The notes below the pieces were generated by a model, which worked only from the letters and a program-made list of their open reading frames with translations, was not told the DNA's origin and searched no databases. DNA of 64,000 bases from Salvelinus alpinus (taxonomy: Eukaryota > Chordata > Actinopteri > Salmoniformes > Salmonidae), in assembly GCF_045679555.1 (NCBI RefSeq), contig NC_092100.1, positions 31,311,106-31,375,105 on the forward strand. Direction: 5' to 3'. A program made the position numbers and the translations under genes. Of the stretch, positions 1 through 12,184 are shown piece by piece. Position 1 is the stretch's first letter. Each line of letters starts with the position of its first letter.

Positions 1-3000
1 TAGCTTGTTGTCTTACAGGGTAAATGTTCTTGACTATCTCCAATGCTCAAGGCAAGAGTGGTGTAAGATGTTACCCCCTTCAAATAGATGGTAACCTAAT
101 ACAAACCCATGACAGGATTAGCTAGATTTAGCTGACTGTCTTACCATGAGACCAATGCCATTCCAATGTGTGCCTGTCCTTCTTCGTATTTCGTTGTATT
201 CAAAACCTATCCACTAACCCTAACCATAACCCTTGTTGCATGTTGAAACGTGGTATCTATAGACAATCTGAATAAAGAGAAGCCAATTTCTATAGATAAT
301 TATAACATTTAAATAATCAATCTAATATTGTTTATTTTGTCAGATATTTAGAAATTAAAAGTATGAAACTGGATGCCTAACCTTGAAAAGTGCAGCATTC
401 CTTTAGCATGATGTTCTCACTCCACAATTAGAAAAAGACCCCAAAAGATCAAAGGGAATCAAAGACTGAAATTCCATCAGCCATTGACCTCGGTGACCTG
501 TGGGTTTTCCATGTGACCTCTCCAATAAGAAATGCCTTTGGTAATTTGAATCAAATGGAGGTGTAATTTTCAAACAGACTCAGCTGAATAGCGCAGGCAG
601 AGGAGCGAGGTGCTCACCTGACCAGATGTGGTTTTTTTATTACAAGAGAAGAATAGCTGATAGTTGCAGGTGGGAGGCTGGCACAGGGGCCGGCTTTGCA
701 GGCCTACACAGAGGGGATATCCATTGCCTGTGTTAAATCAGAGCCAGTGGGATAGGATGGGATTCATTGCTCTTTGATGGAGAGCAGTTATGAAGATGGA
801 CAGTCACTTTGCTCTCTAAGTGAAACCATCGTTTAGCCTCAATTCACAGAGAAAAGGCCCATTTGTTATCCACAGGGGAGTGCAGCAGGGGTGGTGGTGC
901 TGGGTGGGGACTGCATGCATTTTCCACACAATTACAATTGCTCAGGCATACATTTGGTGGGAGAAAACTGACTTTACCGAAGCCAGTGTCCAGATACGGT
1001 ACACAGTTTAGCTACTTAGACTTGTAAAACCGGATATTGTGCTAAGTGCACTAACATGTCTCCCATTTCTAAATAGTATGTCCTAGAGATGTAGGTTTTT
1101 GTCCCCAAGATATCAATGGGCCTATACATTGTCTTTATACAAAAATGCAGGGCTGATGAAACATAGAAAGTTGGGATTGCAAACCAAAGCTGATTAAAAC
1201 CTTTGGAAGTTGCTTGATGACATGTTAATGTTGAGACAGAGGAAGAAGTCCAGTTCCATTGCCCAGCTGAGGTAGGGGTGCACTGGGTGCTTAAAGGGAT
1301 AGTTCACTTTTCTTTCAAATTTGAGCTACGTTTTAGACTTCACTCGGGTGTTGTTGGTGCCTCCAAACCATTTTTTATTAGTTTGCAGGTTATTTAGCAA
1401 CATCCAGAAAAATATGGCTTTTTGGAAGAATATAGCAATGCTAGTGGAAACGGATTGTATCAGTTAGCAGTGCATTCAAAATCATGGGGAAAAGGATTTG
1501 GTTACTCCTCACTCCATTTGCTTGTTGGCCCATGCAATTTGCATCTTCTTGAATGATCCACTGTGGAGGTATAAAGTCTACGTTCTATAAGAGTCTACAT
1601 TAATACTTACGTTAATTCCAACATCAGCCTATTAATTGACTATACAAACCATGCTCTTATATACACTTATAGTCAGGTCTTTAAGACCCACATGACAGAG
1701 ACTAAGATGGTTAGATTTCACTTAGGGATACATTCATCAAGAGGCTGCATGACTAACTACAAAAGAATGGGCCCTGCCAAAGCAACCGACACGGTGAGGA
1801 AGACAAGTGTATCTGTACTCCTAATTCCTAACTGAATCATATCAGGAGATGGGAATTGCATTATGGATCATTATGACAAGACTGCCTGCTCCATCCTTGT
1901 TCATGGAATTTGACAGAGATTCCAATATGCTAAGCAGGGTGTCAAGAAGGTTAATTTAAGAAAAAACTCCTTAAAGTTCCAATTTGTCCAATGTGTCTTG
2001 CCAATGAGAAGTATTGCTATTATAATGACTCTAACTAATAAATATGCAAAGGAATCAATGATGTAATTTAATCTGGTGTTGTTACATTTTTTAAAGGAGA
2101 ATGACTGGCTAGTAATCCCTATCATAGCGGCATGCATACACCCATCCACCACACATGCACACCCGTACACACACACATGATTCAATCCAACATCTTGACT
2201 CTTATACTACTGTGGTCTGTGACTGTATTTACAACTATTACAACAAAATCACAATTTCTTATTTTTTATATTGAAAATACATCTTTCAAAATATTTTCAT
2301 GACCAGTTTGTAACTAGGTGACATGCTAACCTTTGGGGATTGAAGCTAAAACAGCCTTTCAGTAGACTACACGCTGTAGTGTTAAGCAATGAGCCTTGGC
2401 TCAAAAAATACTCTCTGGCTTTAAAAGCGCATACCAAAATGCCTTGAAGGGATCCCTTTCATGTTTTGTTTTTCAATTCCTTTTTAACACAGCTTGATAT
2501 GCTCACAGTGAACTTATCTCATGGAGTATGGTATCAGAGTACATGTAGCACTTCACACCTATTTTGCCCTGTCTCAGCTATCACTGTGTTGTATTTAATG
2601 GTATCTCCAGCTTTGGACGACTGATACCATCCTGAGCAGTCAGTGTTAGCACTCCCCCAATATCTATCACAATTAGTTTTTGATTAAGGGACCCAGCGTG
2701 GCTGTTTGAAGATTTTTATGTTGTGTCAACTGTATGATGATGGAGAGAGCAGCATGGACGCCTCACAGTAACAAAGAGGCTAGTTAAAAGGATCTAAATT
2801 AAGCATTTTATCTATCTAATGGAAACCAGATGACTAACTTTTTTCTCTTGCTGGCGTGATATAGACTTGTACAACTCTCCCACACGTGTAATTTATGCCA
2901 GGGTTTTGGTGGTTTTATTCCACTTAATAAAATGTGTTTTTTAGACACATTTGAGGTTTCACATGTACATTTTTTCACATGTTTTTCCCCACGTGACATT

Positions 3001-5097
3001 TTTTTTCCCCAAATGGGATTTTCATATGTGAAACTGCAAATGTAACATTTGTTTTTTGAAAGGGTTATGATACCAATCTAGGTCTTGGAGGGTTTAGCAA
3101 CAATGAAAACATCTTGTTTCTTGATTAACACAGACCTAATAAGGTTACCCATGATATTTTAGCATACCACAACATGTGTGTTCCATCCTCTCTCAGCTTG
3201 ACCCAGGTTTACCAATTGGTACAGATTAGGTAAAGGTACATTAGGTAAAGTCATATTCTGCATACATTTTGTTTGAGGTTTGAGAGAAAGTATACAAGAG
3301 TGCTGCACTGGTTTAAGAAAAGTTGGCTCCGCTGTATTGATATGGAACTATAATAAGGCATATTTTGTTGGAACTACTGTACATAAAAGCCTTCCAGCCA
3401 ACATTTGCAAAAGTGCTGTTATCTGAAATGTATCAACACTCTTTCAATCAGTAGTATAACAGATAATACTTTTTTCTTACTTGGTTTTCTTGAATTTCTT
3501 TTGAAATTCTCTGTATTAAGATGTTCATTATCTTCACGCTAATTATTTCAGACAAATTACACCACCAACACAAAAGCACTTTAAAAGCCCCAACCACCTG
3601 GGCTGTCATTGAACTGACTATTGACGAAGAACTGGCAAACCTTCAACAGAGGCTGTATCTCCAATCCCGGCTGATGGAGAGTTGATGTGCATGGGATTGA
3701 AATCCATCTAAAGCATTTCACAGTTTATTCCCTTATTTTAGTGAAAAAGGAAAAAACAGTGCACAAATATGCAGGTTTCATAAAAGGGTGCCAAGGTGGT
3801 TATGAATGATCATCTGTTTAAATGGCTCATACAGAAGAAAGCTCTCTATGCCCTGACACATTGCTCAAGTGTGTGGGTGAACAATGAGGAAGCGCTTCAC
3901 ATTTCCTCCAAAATCGACAACAGATTTTCATGAGAGCAAAAAGATGGTGAATTCCATTGATGCCTATGATTACCCTCATGTTTCTCCTGGACCACCAAGG
4001 ACTGACAAATGTACACTGTGAAAGGAGAGTACGTACAGCCTCGTCACTGAATCACTAGCCTTGAAGTAGCCTTCAATTCTCCTCTTTCACTAGCTTGACA
4101 TTTCATTGAACAAGATAACCAAATGTTTTACTTAAAATCAAACAATGACCATGGCCATGGCCAAACAATAGGGAACACTTTCTTTAATTTCAAAATTAGT
4201 TTCCACAATCAAATGTATAAAATTATTTTGGATTTGATTAATTTATGAAGCAGGAAAGGGTGAATTGTTAACACATTGAAGGTCTTGCTGATGTTGAGTA
4301 CTTTAAATCACTCTGAGAGTCAGCTCATGCACTTTTGTTGTCTGAAACACTCACACTCAAAACAATGTGAAAGAAAGAAAAACAACCTCTGGCATGCAAG
4401 CAGCCCGATAAGTTACAGCTTGTGCAGTTTCGCTCAGTTTACTTTATCCCTGGGCTGGAAGCGACCTTGTGAACTACATAATGCTTTTTATCTTCATTTT
4501 CCCACGAACAGTCAACAACCCACCCAGTATACAATACCTGCATAAGAGTTCTGAAGGCTTTCAACATATTTTAGACATATTTTACTGCGGTCCCTGCGAT
4601 CAAGTGTCTGTGTGGCTCCCCTATTTTCTAAAGTGTCCAGAGGTTCCCACTAGAATCGCTGTCCGAAAACAATTATATTCGCTCCTTAGCACCGGCATGA
4701 ACCTGCTTTCGCCCAACATCCTTTTGTGCACATATGGCCTATAATCCAGCCAACCTTGGCTTAATCATTAACGTGACCTGTTTATCTGGTTGTCATGCAG
4801 GTAACCATTAATATCTGTTTACTTTCCAATGACTTCCGCAAATGTGCATGGAGCCTTTGCCCTATAAATGTCAACATTGTCAGAGGGGTTAGTCTGATTT
4901 TTTTCGTTGCAACACAGCTTCTGGTCTTGAACTATGCAGGCATCAGTTTATTTTGATCAAAGTAGAGATCTTGTTGCGTGGTCAGTTTTACAATCATACG
5001 GAAAGCAGGGTAAAACATCCCCCATCATTTGCAATGAAGTATCAAATAGAAATATTTGAGCCAAACACACTATGAACATTATTTTAAAATATATTTA
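1..5097. other. No gene recognised; mostly single-copy-looking DNA
   Basis: I see no supported gene or RNA here. Open frames are short and lack recognisable motifs. Minor features are a fish-repeat-like stretch beginning aaagggatagttcac near 1296, a short CA run at about 2160-2180, and a loose inverted repeat (gtttcacatg near 2955 against catatgtgaaac near 3030) in a T-rich context. Base composition is A+T rich, as expected for intergenic or intronic DNA. Confidence 0.6.
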
Positions 5098-6568
5098 TAC
5101 AGTACCAGTCAAAAGTTTGGACACACCTACTCATTCAAGGGGTTTTCTTTATTATTATTTTCTACATTTTAAAATAATAGTGAAGACATCAAAACTATGA
5201 AATAACACATATGGAATCATGTAGTAACCAAAAAAGTGTTAAACAAAGCAAAATATATTTTATATTTGAGATTCTTCAAAGTAGCCACCCTTTGCCCTGA
5301 TGACAGCTTTGCACACTCTTGGCATTCTCTCAACCAGCTTCATGAGGAATGCTTTTCCAACAGTCTTGAAGGCGTTCCCACATATGCTGAGCACTTGTTG
5401 GCTGCCTTTCCTTTACTCTGCGGTCCAACTCATCCAAAACCATCTCAATTGGGTTGAGGTCGGTGATTTTGGAGGCCAGGTCATTTGATGCAGCACTCCA
5501 TCACTCTCCTCGGTCAAATAGACCTTACACAGCCTGGAGGTATATTTTGGGTCATTGTCCTGTTGATTTTTTTTTTTGTGTTCTACTAATCGCAAACCAG
5601 ATGGGTTGGCGTATCGCTGCAGAATGCTGTTGTAGCGATGTGTGTTAAGTGTGCCTTAAATTCTAAATAAGTCACTGACTCAGCATCTCACAAAGACACA
5701 GCTTTTGGAACCAAAAATCTAAAATTTGGACTTATCAGACCAAAGGACAGATTTCCCCTGGTCTAATGTCCGTTGCTCGTTTCTTGGCCCAATCAGGTAT
5801 TTTCTTCTCATTGGTGTCCTTTAGTAGTGGTTTCTTTGCAGCAATTCGACCATGAAGGCCTGATTCATGCAGTCTCCTCTGAACAGTTGATGTTGAGATG
5901 TGTCTGTGACTTGAACTCTGTGAAGCATTTATTTGGGCTGCAATCTGAGGTGCAGTTAACTCTAATGAAATTATCCTATGCAGCATAGGTAACTTCCTTT
6001 CCTGTGGCGGTCCTCATGAGAGCCAGTTTCATCATAGCACTTGATGGTTTTTGCGACTGCACTTGAAGAAACTTTGAAAGTTCTTGAAATTTTTCGTATT
6101 GACTGACCTTCATGTCTCAAGGTAATGATGGACTGTCATTTCTCTTTGCTTATTTGAGCTGTTCTTGACATAATATGGACTTGGTCTTTTACCAAATAGG
6201 GCTATCTTCTGTGTACCACCCCTACCTTGTCACAACACAACTGGTTGGTTCAAACGCATTAAGAAGGAAACAAATTCCACAAATTAACTTTTAACAAGGC
6301 ACACCTGTTAATTGAAATGCATTCCAGGTGACTACCTCATGAAGCTGGTTGAGAGAAGGCCAAGAGTGTGCAACGCTGTCATCAAGGCAAAGGGTGGCTT
6401 CTTTTAAGAATCTCAAATATATAATACATTTTGATTTGTTTAACACTTTTTTGGTTACTGCATGATTCCATATGTGTTATTTCATAGTTTTGATGTCTTC
6501 ACTAATATTCTACAATGTAGAAAAACCTTGAATGAGTAGGTGTGTCCAAACCTTTGACTGGTCCTGTA
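5098..6568 (-). mobile_element. Tc1-like transposon, nearly full length, decayed
   Basis: The left end tacagtaccagtcaaaag is repeated in inverted form at the right end (..ctttgactggtcctgta). This gives a 1.47-kb unit starting and ending at TA, as expected for Tc1/mariner insertion. The minus strand encodes transposase pieces. A helix-turn-helix part lies at 5735-5986, including STVQRRLHESGLHGR and AAKKPLL. A catalytic-domain part lies at 5413-5595 with QQDNDPKYTSRLCK, the second Asp region of the DD34E triad. Just after it the frame shifts, so the expected NPIE region reads as noise (PPKSPTSTQLRW) and the element cannot encode an active enzyme. The same ends flank the deleted derivative at 38521-38908. 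It is an old inactive insertion, and the family assignment is firm. Confidence 0.93.
5413..5986 (-). pseudogene. Tc1-like transposase pseudogene
   Basis: This is the transposase remnant of the element at 5098-6568. In transcription order it has the DNA-binding region (ending at 5735), then a stretch without a long frame, then the catalytic region (5595 down to 5413). The DNDPK motif holding the second catalytic Asp is intact. The region expected to hold the catalytic Glu is displaced by a one-base frameshift after PPKSP. Only about two thirds of a normal 340-residue transposase can be traced, in at least three frames. It should act neither as an enzyme nor, given the breaks, as a full DNA-binding protein. 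Confidence 0.85.
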
Positions 6569-7934
6569 TATATACATACATAAAGGATGTGCTTCATTAT
6601 TCTTGAAGGCATAGTTGGCAGGTTACCTAATGTAAGTGACTAATGAAAATGCTTACTAATGAGCTCTGCAAATAGTGCTATGCACTTTTATTTACCTGAT
6701 GCAGAATGATAAGTCATCTCTTGTCTTCCTCAGTGAGGTGGGTAATATATAGCTGTGAGGGTGGCCTGACAAAGTTATATCTGTTGGTGTCCCAGAAAAG
6801 ACAAGGAGACTCAATTACAATGGCAGCGACAAATGCCTTTACGGATGTCAACTCCCAGCCCAGACGGTTGTGATAAATAACACCTGACCTCACACCAGGA
6901 GTTAGTTTCTCAGCAGCACCCTACAACAAGCATGGACTAGGAAATGTGAAATCGAGACAGAGTAAGAGGAGCTGTAGGAGAAGGGTGAGGACTATAGTGT
7001 GAAAGAACAAGGGACATCTGAAGATGAACTCCAAGGATACCGACAGACATGTCTAGCCATAGTTTGTACGATTGCTCTACTGAAGGGTGGGCCACTGTGT
7101 TTTAGAAATATGAGTGTTTTCCACAGGTGCTGGCCCTGCTGCTGTTCATACCCTGTTCTGACAGGAAAAACAAACCTGTATCTCTTCCCCGCACATGCTC
7201 TGTTTGTCCACATGAGTGAGGGAGCTGCAGGTTGGGCTGCCAGGAGCTCCCACTGTGCTCCTCTGAGAGTAATCTCTGTTGGCAGAAAGCACGTGTGGAT
7301 ATCAGGTCACTCTTACACAGCACACACTACAGTAAGTAGTATTACACTCTGCAGTTCCTCTCAGTTCAGCAAAGTGGGTGCTCAGATTCTTGATACTCTA
7401 AGTGTAGGGACCTTCCCCCATAGTTGTGACCAGACTGACCCTATCAGGGTTGACTGTGCCCCCCTCCCCAGAGTCACTGTCTGCCCTGGCAGGGTGAGGG
7501 AAGCACCAGATCAGGGTGGGTGTGTGTGAGGGGAGGTAGGGCAGACAGGGGCACGCCGGGGAGTCCCAGGGCTCATGGTAGACATGCTAGCTGAGAGGAC
7601 GAAGGAATGAGCAACAGGCAGACACAAGGGCACAGGCAGATGTGTACAAGGATCGATGAGGATTTAAATCACTGACTGTCTGTGCCCAAGGCATTTGCAT
7701 TCCTGAAAATGAAGTTCCAAGGAGGAACACTGCTGTGCAGCCAGCATTGACACCTCAAAGGAAGGAATTAAAACCAAATGCTATGCTGTAGAATAAAACA
7801 ATCTACGGAGGTTGTCTTACTTCATAAAAACATATAGTCCCAAAACTTGCAATACCATAATTTTTTTACTTGCAAAGTTCTAGGGAGAAACTCAAGGCTG
7901 ACCTTCCTTATGTGTTAATGTGGTTAACCATACC
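6569..7934. other. No gene recognised
   Basis: Unassigned DNA between two Tc1-like elements. An open frame of 176 codons at 6999-7529 has no recognisable domain. Frames on the opposite strand overlap it, so I treat it as chance. No repeat structure is obvious. Confidence 0.5.
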
Positions 7935-9040
7935 TACACTATATATATAAAAGTATGTGGACACTCCTTCACATTAGTGGATTCGGCTATTTCAGCCACA
8001 CCCTTTGCTGACAGGTATAAAATTAAGCACACAGCCAAGCAATCTCCATAGACAAACATTGGCGGTTGAATGTCCTTACTGAAGCGCTCAGTGACTTTGA
8101 AAGTGGCACCGTCATAGGATGCCACCTTTCCAGCAAGTCAGCTCGTCACATTTATGCCCTGCTAGAGCCGCCCCGGTAAACTGTAAGTGCTGTGATTGTG
8201 AAGTGGAAACATCTAGGAGCAACAATGGCTCAGCCGCGAAGTGGTGGGCCACATAAGCTCACAGAATGGGACCGTCGAGTGCTGAAGCGGGTAGCTCATA
8301 CAAATTGTCTGTCCTCGGTTGCAACACTCACTACTGAGTTCCAAACTGTCTCTGGAAGCAATATCAGCACAATATCTGTTTGACGGGAGCTTCATGAAAT
8401 GGGTTTCCATGGCCGAGCAGCCGCACACAAGCTTAAGATCCCCATGCGCAATGCCAAGCGTCAGCTGGAGTGGTGTAAAGCTTGCCGCCATTGGACTCTG
8501 GAGCAGTGGAAACGCGTTCTCTGGAGTGATGAATCACATTTCACCATCTGGTAATCTGACGGGCGAATCTCCAAATCTTAACACTACAGCATACAATGTT
8601 GTACAAATACATTCTAGACGATTCTGTGCTTCCAACTTTGTGGTAACAGTTTGGGGAAAGCCCTTTCCTGTTTCAGCATAACAATGCCCCCGTGCACAAA
8701 GCGAGGTCCATACAGAAATGGTTTGTTGAGATCGGTGTGGAAGAACTTGACTGGCCAGCACAGAACCCTGACCTCAAGCCCATTGAACACCTTTGGGATG
8801 AATTGGAACACCAACTGCGGGCCTAATCGTCCAACATCAGTGCCCGACCTCACTAATGCTCTTATGGCTGAATGGAAGCAAGTCCACGCAGCGATGTTCC
8901 AACATCTAGTGGAAAGCCTTCCCAGAAGAGTGGAGGCTGTTATAGCAGCAAAGGGGGAACCAACTCCATATTAATGCCCATGATTTTGGATTGAGATGTT
9001 CGACGAGCAGGTGTCCACATTCTTTTGGTCATATCGTGTA
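7935..9040 (+). mobile_element. Tc1-like transposon with internal deletion
   Basis: The ends are inverted: the left has aaaagtatgtggacac and the right has gtgtccacattcttttggtc, bounded by tacact.. and ..gtgta. The plus strand carries a broken transposase. Total length is 1.1 kb against about 1.6 kb for complete salmonid Tc1 elements. The shortfall fits an internal deletion at about 8570-8580, just after the first catalytic Asp region: the text jumps from the SDESHF..W motif to the middle of the catalytic domain. The family differs from those at 5098 and 39206, because the ends are different. Confidence 0.93.
8100..8974 (+). pseudogene. Tc1-like transposase pseudogene with mutated DD34E site
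   Basis: The helix-turn-helix region lies at about 8100-8390 and includes VIVKWK and QPRSGGPHKLTE. It is followed by WSDESHFTIW at 8522-8551, which holds the first catalytic Asp (8528-8530). After the internal deletion, QHNNAPVHKAR lies at about 8674-8706 and PIEHLWDELE at about 8779-8808. The Asn codon AAC at 8680-8682 stands where Tc1 transposases have the second Asp. The Glu codon at 8785-8787 is separated from it by exactly 34 codons, which confirms the DD34E register. A tga stop at about 8381 and frame changes break the reading. The C-terminus ends HLVESLPRRVEAVIAAKG. It is catalytically dead on three separate counts. Confidence 0.9.
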
Positions 9041-10093
9041 TGTAATCAGAAGAGAGCTCTACCCAACATTTTGCAGCAGTTCTATCACCCCCCATTGATT
9101 TAACGTGTTATCTTGATAATATGGATTTAGCAAACATTCCAAATTAAGTGTTAAATTACAGTTACAGTTTGCTGTACTTGCTAATAAAAACAAAACAGTC
9201 TGAAGGATCTGTGTATTTCAGAACCTGAATCCCTGTGCCAAATAGGTCTCAAACTATTCAACATTTGGTAGATAAAAAGGTCACCTGCACATTACCTTTT
9301 TTTAGGCAGCCTGTGTGATGAACGGAGGAAATGTCCTGGGCTGTTTCAATGTCATGGTAGGACAGGCTCTCCTGGGATCTGCGTGTTTCCTATCAGAGGC
9401 CGATGTCCACATCACAGAATAGAAAGGAGAAGAGAAGGAGGGCTAAGAAACACACAGACAAACATGTGACAAAACAATATAGAACCAAAATGAGATCTTA
9501 CATAAAACCACTTAAACATGACATTTGTAGAATTTATAATTATTATAACAAATTATGTAAAACAGACACAATATGTATTTTCTTGAACTACAAACCAGCC
9601 CTGTATACCTCAAACCAGCCCTCTAAACCAGCCCTCAAATTAGCCCTCTATACCTCAAACCAGACCTGTATACCTCAATCCAACCCTCTATACCCCAAAC
9701 CAGCCCTGTATACCTCGTTATAATAAATGCTCCACATCCATAAGCTCTTCTCCACCTGGATGAAAATACTTTAGCCTTAACTTATTGGAGATTGACTTTC
9801 TCATGAGCAGAGCAAGGGAGAGTCCCAGAGCCTTCATGGTGGGGGGTTCTGAGCATGTGGGAGGGAACAGGGTGGGGAAACTGTCAACAGGAATTCCTTG
9901 TTAGGCAACCCAAGAAGTGTTGAGTAACTAATGGGCATGTTTTACAAGTGAAGTGTATCATGGTTGAAGAGACACAGCTGGATACGCTTCCCGCGCTTTG
10001 ACTGATCCACATCTACATTTCAATGCTCCTCTGTATAAATAATCAGTTGTCCCTTAGCTCATTTGGAGGAGTTTGTGAGACGTATTAAATATA
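9041..10093. other. No gene; contains an imperfect tandem repeat
   Basis: Mostly unassigned A+T-rich DNA. At about 9588-9717 a C-rich unit of roughly 23 bp (ctgtatacctcaaaccagcc and variants) is repeated about five times with substitutions and shortened units. This is a minisatellite-like patch. The frame across it (9403-9723) is a by-product of the repeat. Confidence 0.6.
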
Positions 10094-10147
10094 GTGTGTG
10101 TGTGTGTGTGTTTGCGTGTGTGTATGAGAGAGAGAGAGAGAGAGACA
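10094..10147. repeat. Compound GT/GA microsatellite
   Basis: A run of GT dinucleotides is followed directly by a run of GA dinucleotides and then GACA-like variants. It is a typical vertebrate compound microsatellite. Confidence 0.9.
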
Positions 10148-10256
10148 CAGAGAGACACGGGGAAACAACTGAGTTTATCAAGAAGCACGGGTGGTTGAGA
10201 GATAGTTACATCTTTGTACTGTATAGTAGGTGGGGAGGACCCAGAGAAGACAGTCT

Positions 10257-10490
10257 GAGTTGGTATTGGTATTTTTGGTATTGGTATTTTATTAGGATCC
10301 CCTTTAGCTGTTGCAAAAGCAGCAGCTACTCTTCCTGGGGTCCACACAAAACATGAAACATGACATAATACAGAACATTAATAGACAAGAACAGCTCAAG
10401 GACAGAACTACATCAATTACATGTTTGTTTTTAAAGGCACATGTAGCCAACATATCAATACATACCCACCCAACTTTCTTGGTCAAATTG
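10257..10490 (-). mobile_element. LINE 3'-end fragment (dispersed repeat)
   Basis: It starts with a short array of ttggta-like units, then taggatcccctttagctg and cagctactcttcctggggtc. The same core appears again at about 18890-18943, with agggatccccattagctg, so this is a dispersed family. From recall, this sequence is the 3' end of a teleost LINE read on the minus strand, with the simple repeat at the plus-strand left marking its 3' tail. No coding part is kept. The family name is uncertain. Confidence 0.6.
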
Positions 10491-12184
10491 GAAAGCATGA
10501 CAAAGTGAGAGTAGACAGAGACCAAGAAGATCTTGACATGATCAATAACTAATAATAGGTGGGGTGGGGTGTTTTTCAAAAGGGGAACATAACTGTTGTA
10601 CGAGAGATAGGAAACTAGATGCATCAGATTCTCGAGATGAGATGACTGAATGCAATGGAGGAAATCATTGAAACAGAATAAATCACCTGTGCAAGAACAT
10701 CATGGAAAAAGTCAGTAGAATATTCATAGATCATCCCTCAGTTATGTTCTCCCCTAAATATATTCTGATTTTGGCATAATTTATAGTGAAGAAATTGGTT
10801 CCATTGAAATTAATGTCTCCCTGACATCAGGTTGGAACAGGAAGCAGTGAAAAAAAAACATGTCACTTTAGTGTATAACTCTAAAATCTACATGGGATAT
10901 GAGCACATGTTCTCAACTAGTCCGGCAATTATTTTACCTTAGATTTACTGTTGTTCTCAATTAAAGAGCTGTTTGGCAACAAACAATAACATGTGTAGTA
11001 GGGATGCTGCGGTGGAGCCATACTGTTTCATATTATAACTCCAGCACTCGTGGCCAGACCAGGGCTCATGCTGTTTTGTATTCTCCTCAAGAGTGTATTC
11101 ATAAGGCATTACACATGCCAAGTTTCTGCTTGCCGATAATGAGGGAGAAAAAAAGAACAACATCATACAAAGTGCCATGCTAGTTTTATAGTGTTGAACT
11201 ATACTGTTTCTGCTACTCCCAATATAATTATTCTAATGAGTGTTATTCCAACTCTCATTTATGGCCCCTCTGTATTCCAACATGCATATTCACATGTTGT
11301 CCAAAGTAATTATTCGAACATATAAAGACATTTGAATAAAGCATGAATTGGCCTTTTTGGTCCAATCTTGAATATACTATCGAAAGCAAATGGGTTGTTG
11401 TTGGAAGACTGCTTGAATAATTAACTGACCAGTTTGGCGAGGTAAGTTTTGTTAAACAATGTTACCCACAAGATGACATGATGACAACCCATGTTTCAGG
11501 AAGTAATTAAGGGTTAGTGAATCTGGTGCAACTCCAAACGGAAGTCACATATTTCAAATTTAACATCCAAGCTGTTTTAAGCTACTTAAATGTGCGCAAT
11601 TCGATAGTGTTGCAAACCATTTACTTGTGACCTGTGCTCTCACATTCACACAGCCAGGGGAAGTGAAGTGCCTTTTAAGGCGCTGAGTATTGCCAGAGTC
11701 ATCCTTATATTACTGATGATGTCTCTCCAGAGGAGTTCACTGACAATAGCCCAAGGATCAGAAATGGCCATAAAGTCGATGGGAAATTACATTTCATCCA
11801 ACATACACTGAAATGGCCTGTCTGTTGATGGAGCAGGCTAATGGTGTCTTTAAACAGGGATTTAGCCTCCGACTCCACCTCTGCAACCCCATATGACCAT
11901 GGGCTCTTCCCATGGAAGTCTATTGCATCAAAAGTCAATCACTTCAGCTAGCTAGACTGGATCCTCAGGTACTCTACTCAGTTCTGGTGAGACTAAGAGT
12001 CAAACAAGAATATCAGTGATGCTAGGATTCTACGTAAGGGGGATTCCAAAGGTTATGCCACATCACAGAAACTTAGAAGCCATTCCACATAGACACATAA
12101 ACTGAGTGGAGCATAGAATCATACAGTAGATGTGCAACTACACTGATTTACATACTACTATTGACCCACATTTTGAGTGTATGT
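10491..12184. other. No gene recognised
   Basis: Unassigned, A+T-rich DNA. Short frames on both strands have no family features. The last part leads into the 5' region of the L2-type LINE. Confidence 0.5.

Noticed and set aside
6999-7529. 176-codon open frame
   Set aside because: Cys/Ser-rich without a motif, with overlapping opposite-strand frames; consistent with chance.
9588-9717. CRISPR-like or regular repeat array
   Set aside because: Units are contiguous, variable and without spacers; a decayed minisatellite in a vertebrate genome.
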